Positions 23,937-30,259 of a stretch of DNA of 64,000 nucleotides are shown one piece after another. The position numbers and the translations under genes are program-made. A model generated the notes under the pieces. It searched no databases. It saw only the letters and a list, made by a program, of their open reading frames with translations, and was not told the origin of the DNA. The stretch's first letter is position 1. Every line of letters begins with the position of its first letter. The DNA comes from Caldilineaceae bacterium (GTDB taxonomy: Bacteria > Chloroflexota > Anaerolineae > Caldilineales > Caldilineaceae). The stretch lies in contig JACKBC010000020.1 of NCBI GenBank assembly GCA_020634755.1, positions 49,719 through 113,718 of the forward strand, written 5' to 3'.

Positions 23937-25742
23937 TTAGACGTGCCAGAAGATGCGCATGCCCACCAGCAGCGTGATCAGCGTGACGACCAGCATGCCC
24001 GACCCCACCTTGAGAAAATCACGCGGGGTGTAGTTGCCCGGCCCCATCATGAGCACATTGACGGGGTGGGCAATCGGCGTGAGAAAGGCCGCTGAACAGG
24101 CAATAGCCACGGCTACAGCCATAGCCTGCGGATTGACCTGGCTTTGCAGCGCAGTGGTCACGGCAATTGGGCCAACAATCAGCGCCGCCACCTGTCCGCC
24201 AATCACTTGCGTGACCAATACTGTAAGCAGGAAAAGACCGGCAATCAAAGCCAACGGACCATAGGGGGTGATGGTGTTCACCAATACCTGCCCAATGTGT
24301 TCAGCCAGGTGCGTGTTGATCATGGCCAGGCTCAAGGGCAGCATGCCGGCGATCAAAAAGATCACGCGCCAACTGATCCCGCGGTACACATCATCCAGGT
24401 TTATACACCCAGTCAGCGCCAGCGCCGCCACGCCCAGCATCATGGCATCTGAAGATGGGATAATGTTGAGAATGGAGATCAGCAACACAAGTCCGGTAAT
24501 ACCAAGCACCCAGCCTGCTTTCTGCGGCAGTGGGGGCCGCGCCGTGTGGGTACTTTGCAGCAACAGGAAGTCCCGATCATTGGCCAAGGCTTTGAAATTG
24601 TCCGGCGTGCCCACCATGAGTAGGGCGTCACCGGGCTCTAGCGGCATAATGCCCACATCGTTGCGAAAGCTGAGGCCCTCGCGCCAGAGCGCCACCCCGG
24701 TCAGGTGATACTTGTTACGAAAGTTGATCTCGGCCAAAGACTTGCCCAGTGCTCTGGAGCGGGGCGGAATGATTACTTCGGCCATGTCGACAAAGTAGCT
24801 GGCGCCGTCTGGAATGTGATTTTGCTGGCGTCCAAGTTCCATGCCCCATGATGTGAGTTCGGCGATCATATCATCGCGCCCCAGCACTACCAGGAAATCA
24901 TCCGCCTGAATGGTCTCTGTGGGTTGTAGCGTCAGGATGGCTTGATGGCCGCGCCAGATGGCAATCACGGTTAGGCCCAGGTTTTCGCCAATCTTGCTCT
25001 CGGCCAGAGAAACACCCACCAGCGGCGAAGTGGGCAACACGTGGACTTCCCACATCTGCTCGGGGATTTGATACATTTCGGTGAGATTGCGGGCCAGCAA
25101 ATAGGGGCTAGCGCTTTGACCCACGGTCTCGCGCGTGGGTAACATCCAGCGTCCAAAAAGCGCCATGAAAGCCAGGCCCGCCAGTACGATCAGCCCGCCC
25201 GTGGGCAGAAAGTCGATCATGCTCAGGCCGGCCTGCTGCTGGTCGCGCAAGATGCTGCCCAGGATAATGTTGGCGGTGGTGAAATAGGTGGCCATACCGC
25301 CCACCAGGGTGCCAAAGGAGAGGGGGATCAGCAATTTGGAGGGCGCTACGTCCGACTCGCGTCCCACCTGCACGGCGGCCGGCAGCAAAACGGCGCCGGC
25401 CGCAATGTTATTCATAATGAGTGAGAGCGTGGCCCCCGTACCCATAAAAAGCAGGATCAGGCGCATTTCAGAACCCTTGCCCACCTGCTTTAGCTGCTCT
25501 GCAATCCACTGTACGGCCCCCACATCTTCTAAGGCTTGGGTGATCACAAAGAGGCCAATAATGGTGATGACGACCGAACGGCTAAAGCCGGAGAGCGCTT
25601 CTTCAAAGGTGACAAGGCCCGTGAGCGGCAGAATGGCGAGGACCAGAATCGCTGTGAGATCGGGGCGCAATAGATCGAAAACGATAATAACGAGAGTGAC
25701 CGCAATAAAGACAACGAGAATCCATTCCTGCGCAGATAACAT
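23937..25742 (-). CDS. SLC13/DASS-type anion permease with two TrkA-C (RCK_C) domains
   Basis: 601 residues. About five or six membrane segments at each end surround a soluble middle (about residues 205-385). That middle holds two RCK_C-like domains: PLVGVSLAESKIGENLGLTVIAIWR... and PRSRALGKSLAEINFRNKYHLTGVALWR... . This architecture is typical of SLC13-like sodium/anion (sulfate, dicarboxylate) transporters in bacteria. The motif ACSAAFLTPIAHPVNVLMMGPGNY near the C-terminus matches the family's conserved Ser/Asn-containing loop. The RCK_C domains may bind a nucleotide or ligand to gate transport. No Shine-Dalgarno is visible before the ATG. The transported ion is unknown. Confidence 0.88.
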   Translation of the reverse strand: MLSAQEWILVVFIAVTLVIIVFDLLRPDLTAILVLAILPLTGLVTFEEALSGFSRSVVITIIGLFVITQALEDVGAVQWIAEQLKQVGKGSEMRLILLFMGTGATLSLIMNNIAAGAVLLPAAVQVGRESDVAPSKLLIPLSFGTLVGGMATYFTTANIILGSILRDQQQAGLSMIDFLPTGGLIVLAGLAFMALFGRWMLPTRETVGQSASPYLLARNLTEMYQIPEQMWEVHVLPTSPLVGVSLAESKIGENLGLTVIAIWRGHQAILTLQPTETIQADDFLVVLGRDDMIAELTSWGMELGRQQNHIPDGASYFVDMAEVIIPPRSRALGKSLAEINFRNKYHLTGVALWREGLSFRNDVGIMPLEPGDALLMVGTPDNFKALANDRDFLLLQSTHTARPPLPQKAGWVLGITGLVLLISILNIIPSSDAMMLGVAALALTGCINLDDVYRGISWRVIFLIAGMLPLSLAMINTHLAEHIGQVLVNTITPYGPLALIAGLFLLTVLVTQVIGGQVAALIVGPIAVTTALQSQVNPQAMAVAVAIACSAAFLTPIAHPVNVLMMGPGNYTPRDFLKVGSGMLVVTLITLLVGMRIFWHV

Positions 25743-25894
25743 GGTAACAATAATAGTCTTTCGCTGAAAATGAGGTGGACCTTATGGTCACATTATTTAA
25801 CTCGCGTTACGCAGCGACAGCCAGGCGGCTAGAGAGAAACAGGAACGTCGGCGAGCCAACTTTCCTCCGGGCTTGCGTAACATAAGTTATTTAA

Positions 25895-26074
25895 CTGATC
25901 GTCAAGCTCAACAATGCCAAAAAGAAATTGATGGGCGGACAGACCAATACGGCCATTAATATGATGCAGGCTTTCATTAATCAGGTCAACGCCTTTAGCG
26001 GCAACCAACTCACGCCAGCGCAGGCCCAAGACTTGATCGATGATGCCAACGCCATCATCGTCGCGCTCAACTAA
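25895..26074 (+). pseudogene. Orphan FIMAH-domain fragment (gene remnant)
   Basis: The plus-strand frame from 25895 to the TAA at 26072-26074 encodes about 59 residues (KLNNAKKKLMGGQTNTAINM, then AFINQVNAFSGNQLTPAQAQ). They match the end of the giant surface protein at 34842-39365 closely (AINMLNAFINQVSGFSGNQLTSAQAQTLIDNANAI). This C-terminal domain corresponds to the FIMAH domain. The frame is stopped just upstream by TAA at 25892-25894 and has no start codon or signal peptide, so it is the stranded 3' end of a lost surface-protein gene. The original stop codon is retained. Confidence 0.75.
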
Positions 26075-26088
26075 TCCCGAGGGGCGCT

Positions 26089-26153
26089 GTGGCAATCATG
26101 AATCCACCAACCGATGTCCGAACGGGCATCAGCCGTGGATTCATGATTGTCAC
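26089..26153. terminator. Long stem-loop between the FIMAH remnant and the membrane-protein gene
   Basis: Arms of 19 bases (26089-26107 and 26135-26153) match with one mismatch. A second inner stem GATGTCCG/CGGGCATC extends pairing almost to the tip. It lies where the plus-strand remnant and the minus-strand membrane gene converge, so it was probably a shared terminator. Confidence 0.7.
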
Positions 26154-26250
26154 AACCGTAGTGGGTAGAATCTATAAATCCCGCTCACCGAACATGAAGC
26201 GCAAACTCTGATCTTCTGCTCCAACAAAGTCGAGAGTAAAACAACTGGAT

Positions 26251-26727
26251 TCAATCTGTGCCGTCTGCATCAGCGCGGCCCGTTCCCCGGAAGCCATATT
26301 GGCGCAACGTTTCGGGCCAGATGAGCCAGACCAGGCCAAGAATGGGTTGGAAAAAAGGAAAATAGCCATAGTCGGCGCCAAAGTGTCGCCAGACCGTGTG
26401 GCCGATGAAGGCGGGATCCACAAAGCTCCAGATGCCGATAATCAGCGTCAGGGATGTCTCTAACCCGAGCACTGCCACCGAGAGCCACCACGACCATTTG
26501 CGCCGATAGGCAAAGCCAATGGTGGCCACCAGATAGCAGAGCGCGGCCACGCCGCTCATAGCTGGTGGGAAATAGTAGGTGGTGGCCGGATTGAGCAGTT
26601 GGTAAATGGCGCGCACGCCGGTCGAGAGCGCCAGCACCGGATAGGAGACGGCCAGGATATAGCCAATGGTGCTGATCAATTCAGCAGCGGAGTTGCCATT
26701 GTTTGACTTGGCGGCGGTAGATTTCAC
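26251..26727 (-). CDS. Small four-helix membrane protein of unknown function
   Basis: 158 residues with four predicted membrane segments: about 18-38 (IGYILAVSYPVLALSTGVRAI), 52-72 (FPPAMSGVAALCYLVATIGFA), 78-100 (WSWWLSVAVLGLETSLTLIIG) and 122-140 (FPFFQPILGLVWLIW). No catalytic motif is recognised. The reading frame opens with GTG at 26725-26727 and has only a weak ribosome-binding site, so the start is uncertain. It lies 25 bp after the ThrH-like gene in the same direction and may be co-transcribed with it. Function unknown. Confidence 0.7.
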   Translation of the reverse strand: MKSTAAKSNNGNSAAELISTIGYILAVSYPVLALSTGVRAIYQLLNPATTYYFPPAMSGVAALCYLVATIGFAYRRKWSWWLSVAVLGLETSLTLIIGIWSFVDPAFIGHTVWRHFGADYGYFPFFQPILGLVWLIWPETLRQYGFRGTGRADADGTD

Positions 26728-26752
26728 GGCGACATGGCTCCGTATTAAGCGG

Positions 26753-27376
26753 TTACGCGGCGTTCAAGAACGCTATTACATGCGCTTTAAGTTCTGCGTA
26801 CTCTGTGGTGACCGGCAATTGCGGAAATTCGGCAATCACGTTGGGCGGCGGACGAAAGAGGACGCCTTTATCGGCGCGCAGCAACATGGTGGTGTCGTTA
26901 TAGGAGTCTCCGGTGGCCATGGTGGCAAAACCGGCCGCGCTAAAGGCCTCTACGGCTTTACGCTTGGAATCCGCGGTGCGCAAGTGGTAGCCAGAGATAA
27001 TGCCTTTATCGTCGATTTCCAGCATGTGCGCAAAGATAGTGGGGTAGTGCAGCTTGGGCATAAAGGGGGCCACAAACTGGTAGAAGCTATCGGTCAAAAT
27101 GATAAACTGGGTTTGGGTGCGCACCCACTGCATAAAGTCATAAGCCCCGGGCAGCGGCTCCAGTTCATCAATGATAGCCTGGATTTGCGCAATCGTCAGG
27201 TTCTGTTCGCGGATAATGCGCAAGCGCATTTGCATGAGTTCGTCATAGTTGGAAATATCGCGCGTGGTCAGCCGCAACTGCTCAATGCCGGTGCGTTCCG
27301 CTACGGCGATCCAAATTTCAGGAATAAAAACGCCTTCAAAATCCGCCGCCAATAGGGTTGGTTTTTGGAGAGACAA
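26753..27376 (-). CDS. ThrH-like HAD phosphatase (phosphoserine phosphatase / homoserine phosphotransferase)
   Basis: 207 residues of the HAD superfamily. Motif I is AADFEGVFIP with the nucleophilic Asp, motif II is the Thr in FIILTDSFY, the Lys of motif III lies in ADSKRKAVEAF, and motif IV is MATGDSYNDTTML. The DxEGV form of motif I and the length match the ThrH group, which acts as phosphoserine phosphatase and transfers phosphate to homoserine in serine/threonine metabolism. The start codon appears to be TTG at 27376, with AAGGA 8 bases upstream and the catalytic block beginning ten residues later. The same strand carries a small membrane protein gene immediately downstream. Confidence 0.87.
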   Translation of the reverse strand: MSLQKPTLLAADFEGVFIPEIWIAVAERTGIEQLRLTTRDISNYDELMQMRLRIIREQNLTIAQIQAIIDELEPLPGAYDFMQWVRTQTQFIILTDSFYQFVAPFMPKLHYPTIFAHMLEIDDKGIISGYHLRTADSKRKAVEAFSAAGFATMATGDSYNDTTMLLRADKGVLFRPPPNVIAEFPQLPVTTEYAELKAHVIAFLNAA

Positions 27377-27499
27377 GGAAAATTCCTTCTGTTTTCAATA
27401 CAATTGAGTGAATTGCAAATGAGTAAATAAAGTATTCGGTGCCGAATGAGCATTCTCAATGCCAATTGCTGCTTGACAATTATACCATACAGCGCGCCC

Positions 27500-28579
27500 T
27501 CAATACTCAATGATGACTCCTTCATTGTCAATTCGCTTGTTCTCAATATAGCGCAGCGGCATGGCATAGCTCGTCCAGCCGCCCGCCTGCATCAGTGCAT
27601 CCAAGTTGCTGTGGCGGGCGGCTTCGGTAGCCCAGGCATGGCGACAATCGTGTGGTGACAGGTTGTCAATGCCCAGTTCGCGGCCAATGTGACCGACGCG
27701 TTTATTGAGGGCGCGGGTGGTCATACCGCTCGTCAAGAGCTTGCCGCTTTTATTGGAGGCGCGCAGAAGGGGGGTGGCGTTGCTGGCGGTGTGCGGCAAG
27801 TGCAATTGCGCATAGTAATCGGTTAGGGCGCTCACGGTGTCCTGTGAGAGTTTGTGCACGCTATCCTTGCCTACTTTGGGGCGGAAAAAGGCCAGCAGGC
27901 CATCGGTCAGGCTCACGTGAGCCAGCTTTAGAATGGCGACTTCTTCGCAGCGCAGACCGTGATCCAGCAGCAGGCACATGAGCAGTCGGTCGCGATAGTC
28001 AACCGGGCGCTTGCCTTGCAATTTCTTCAGCTCGCTGGCGGCGACGCGACGGATTGGGGTAGGGGACTCCTTTTTGTGCCCGACGCGCGTGACCGAACGC
28101 GTCTCATCAATGCGCCGAGCTTCCTTTTGGCTGTAACCGCGCACGGCCTTGATGCGCAGATATTCACTTTCGGGCAGGTGCTGCGCCTTATAAGCTAACT
28201 CGGCATAAGTTCGCATAGTCGACAGCCTAATGTTCACCGAACGCACATTGTACCCTTGCTCTAGCATCCACAATTTAAAGGCCTCTACCAGGCCGCCGCT
28301 GACAGCCGACCAGATGGGCGGCTCCTCGTAGAAATCGGCGCCCGTTAGCGGCAGATTCGCCACTTGCTCCAGAAAGCTGGCAAACAGATTTAGGTCGGCC
28401 AATTGGCGACGCGTGGTCTGCTGACTCTTCGTTGTGCGATACAGCGTAAACTGATTGGCTGACGCGTATTCATTGGCGGCCGCAGAAACTGCACGCAGTC
28501 GCTCAACATCCCTGGGGTTGACGCGACTGATTGCATTGCCTTGGCTACTCCGCACAATGGCAGCTGATTGCGTGGTCAT
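27500..28579 (-). CDS. Tyrosine recombinase / phage-type integrase
   Basis: 359 residues. An N-terminal SAM-like DNA-binding domain (FASFLEQVANLPLTGADFYEE..., about 65-160) precedes the catalytic domain. Catalytic residues seen are Arg in LLDHGLRCEEVAIL, His and Arg in LSPHDCRHAWATEAAR, Trp in MQAGGWTS (the usual His/Trp position) and the nucleophilic Tyr in PLRYIENKR near the C-terminus. It should perform site-specific recombination. No phage, plasmid or integron genes lie nearby and no tRNA is adjacent, so its target is unclear. A 24-bp perfect inverted repeat lies about 100 bp upstream of its start. An AAAGG sequence precedes the ATG. Confidence 0.9.
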   Translation of the reverse strand: MTTQSAAIVRSSQGNAISRVNPRDVERLRAVSAAANEYASANQFTLYRTTKSQQTTRRQLADLNLFASFLEQVANLPLTGADFYEEPPIWSAVSGGLVEAFKLWMLEQGYNVRSVNIRLSTMRTYAELAYKAQHLPESEYLRIKAVRGYSQKEARRIDETRSVTRVGHKKESPTPIRRVAASELKKLQGKRPVDYRDRLLMCLLLDHGLRCEEVAILKLAHVSLTDGLLAFFRPKVGKDSVHKLSQDTVSALTDYYAQLHLPHTASNATPLLRASNKSGKLLTSGMTTRALNKRVGHIGRELGIDNLSPHDCRHAWATEAARHSNLDALMQAGGWTSYAMPLRYIENKRIDNEGVIIEY

Positions 28580-28680
28580 GGACTACCTTTTGGTTTTGAA
28601 GTTGGCATAATGGATTCCGCAGCTGCATCTGGCGAGAAACAGTGTAACACCATGTAGCGCCCAGAAAACAGACTATTTTA

Positions 28681-28735
28681 AATCGTCCCCATTGGTTCTG
28701 ATTATTTATACTAATCAGAACCAATGGGGACGATT
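28681..28735. repeat. 24-bp perfect inverted repeat upstream of the recombinase
   Basis: Arms 28681-28704 and 28712-28735 are exact complements around a 7-base TTTATAC loop, with an ATCGTCCCCATTGGTTCTGA core. It lies 102 bp upstream of the recombinase start. It may be a recombination site, an operator or a terminator of a lost gene. Confidence 0.8.
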
Positions 28736-29200
28736 ATATTCTGACTTTGCATAATCTGCAAATTATCTATATGCCATGTGCAAATGGGTTTTACGCTCCG
28801 GTAATCCACGGCAGCTTTGAATGCAGACCACCGCATCTGTGCTGGTCTGGACAGCTAGATAAGATGCTCCAAGCTACACAGGCTATGGGGTTGCATTTTT
28901 CGCTGTTTGTCTTCATAGAAACGATTTCGATATCCAACCTCTAAATGGGTTTAATGCAATTCAGATGCTTGCAAAATCACTACACGAATTACAAATCTTT
29001 GTCTTACCATGCCCCCTCTATCACCGCGAAGGTTAACTTTCTAACGCGTAATCAACCGCTTGGGTCAAATGGCCGCGTCAACTTGCCCGGCCGCGCACTA
29101 ACCACTCGTGCGCCTTTCCTGAGCGTTTTCCAGCGAGGACGCGCAAAAGGGCCCCAGCTTTTGGGCTGAGACCCTTTCCCAATGTTGCTGCTATTGACAG
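28736..29200. other. Intergenic region without recognisable genes
   Basis: 465 bp between the inverted repeat and the PqqD-Tat gene stop. Short open frames here show no family resemblance, no ribosome-binding sites and no codon bias like the neighbours. A modest GGGCCCCAGC...GGGCT pairing near 29149-29167 could terminate nothing obvious. I see nothing else. Confidence 0.5.
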
Positions 29201-30016
29201 TTATCCTGGCGGCATCGATGTTGTCGGAGGGGCCGACGTTGTTGGAGGGGCCGACGTTGTCGGAGGGGCCGACGTTGTCGGAGGGGCCGACGTTGTTGGA
29301 GGCGCTGATGTTGTCGGGGGCGCTGATGTTGTCGGGGGCGCCGTTGTGCAGGCCTCGGAACTTGCGTCCGCCGACACTTGCTGACGCGCCGCTTGATCTT
29401 CCTTCACTAACCAGGTGATCGTGCTGCCGTCAAAGACGACGGAGAAGACATTCTCGTGGGTTCCCGGCAAGAAATCAGTCGGCTGGCCACGATACTTGGG
29501 GTTGCTGGTGAACATATTCTTAGAGCTGTCACTCGGGATAGTTATGGTGTTGCTCGACAAGTTGATATAGCCAAAGAACGCGGTGTAGGTGCCATCGCCA
29601 TTGTTCTGGACACACTGCACCGTTGGGAAGACATCCCCTTCTGCTGCCTGGACCGTCACCGGCGCCACAATGGGCACCAGGGCCAGAGAGAGACCGGCGA
29701 CAGCAAAGCCCTGCAGCATCTGACGCCGTGACAACAGGTGGGGCATACCGGCAACCGATTCTCGCAGCAGATTGGCATTCGCGAGCTTATCAAGCGCCAT
29801 CCACATCAGCCGTTCGGCCTGCTGCTGCGCCAGATTGAACTTCTGCTGTATATTTTGCGTCAACTGTTGCGGTGTGGTTTCCCCATCGCACTGTTGCCAC
29901 ACCACAGCCGTGGTCGCGTTCAACACAAAAGACTCGTGGCTCTCTGTGTTGTAAACGGCCAGGCCATCACCCATTGGCTCGCTTTGAACCGCAGTGATAC
30001 GACTTGGATTGTTCAT
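29201..30016 (-). CDS. PqqD-domain (RRE-like) protein with internal twin-arginine signal and mucin-like tail
   Basis: 271 residues in four parts. Residues about 15-88 match the PqqD family, the RiPP-recognition fold (DGLAVYNTESHESFVLNATT, then TTPQQLTQNIQQ). Residues 96-125 form a twin-arginine export signal (SRRQMLQGFAVAGLSLALVP, cleavage-type VQA). Residues about 126-225 form a domain found in exported proteins (VQCVQNNGDGTYTAFFGYIN ... RGQPTDFLPGTHENVFSVVFDG). The tail is seven copies of PPTTSA plus a final PPTTSM. The order implies a cytoplasmic PqqD domain, or an unusual internal signal, and an exported C-terminus. It is the last gene after two glycosyltransferase fusions and a 75-codon ORF, 15 bp after the latter. 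AAGGAAAA precedes the ATG. Role unknown; carrier or substrate of surface glycosylation is my hypothesis. Confidence 0.78.
   Translation of the reverse strand: MNNPSRITAVQSEPMGDGLAVYNTESHESFVLNATTAVVWQQCDGETTPQQLTQNIQQKFNLAQQQAERLMWMALDKLANANLLRESVAGMPHLLSRRQMLQGFAVAGLSLALVPIVAPVTVQAAEGDVFPTVQCVQNNGDGTYTAFFGYINLSSNTITIPSDSSKNMFTSNPKYRGQPTDFLPGTHENVFSVVFDGSTITWLVKEDQAARQQVSADASSEACTTAPPTTSAPPTTSAPPTTSAPPTTSAPPTTSAPPTTSAPPTTSMPPG
29213..29347. repeat. 18-bp tandem repeats encoding the PPTTSA tail
   Basis: Seven to eight tandem 18-bp units encode PPTTSA within the PqqD-Tat gene. Units fall into two DNA subtypes (GGCCGACGTTGT and GGCGCTGATGTTGT versions), grouped in blocks, which points to recent expansion by slippage or unequal recombination. 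Copy number is likely to vary between strains. Confidence 0.85.
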
Positions 30017-30031
30017 TGGTGCATTTTCCTT

Positions 30032-30259
30032 TTACTTTCTTGTCACAACATTCTTGTTTAAATGTTGATGAAAGTGTTTGCGTAATGCCCTAGCCCTGGG
30101 TTGAACCTGTAGCAACCCATTCTCCCACTGCAGGCTCAGGGAACAGGCTAAGGCATTACAATTTTGATTATGATCATTCAGACACAGCAACTCCATTGGC
30201 GCATGCAATAAGGTGCGTTCAACGCGCTGTATCTGAGAATCAACAGAGCAGTTACACAT
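30032..30259 (-). CDS. 75-codon ORF translationally coupled to the glycosyltransferase gene
   Basis: ATG 30257-30259 overlaps the stop of the upstream glycosyltransferase (ATGTGTAA arrangement, 8-bp overlap). The frame ends at 30032, 15 bp before the PqqD-Tat start, with that gene's Shine-Dalgarno in the gap. Such tight packing argues for a real gene. The 75 residues begin MCNCSVDSQIQRVERTLLHA, include five Cys, have an LSLQWENGLLQVQP strand-like middle and end in a basic ARALRKHFHQHLNKNVVTRK tail. I recognise no family. It may be a small adaptor, a modified peptide precursor for the PqqD-type protein, or a chance frame. An inverted repeat GTAATGCC...GGCATTAC (about 30090-30159) lies inside it. 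Confidence 0.45.
   Translation of the reverse strand: MCNCSVDSQIQRVERTLLHAPMELLCLNDHNQNCNALACSLSLQWENGLLQVQPRARALRKHFHQHLNKNVVTRK

Noticed and set aside
25829..26095. Minus-strand 88-codon frame
   Set aside because: The plus strand of the same stretch encodes a recognisable FIMAH fragment, so the minus frame is its shadow.
27500..28735. Prophage or integron around the tyrosine recombinase
   Set aside because: No phage structural or replication genes, no attC-like cassettes and no tRNA are adjacent; only the recombinase and one inverted repeat are present.
28736..29169. Two short plus-strand frames (about 65 and 74 codons)
   Set aside because: They lack ribosome-binding sites, recognisable domains and the codon preferences of neighbouring genes.
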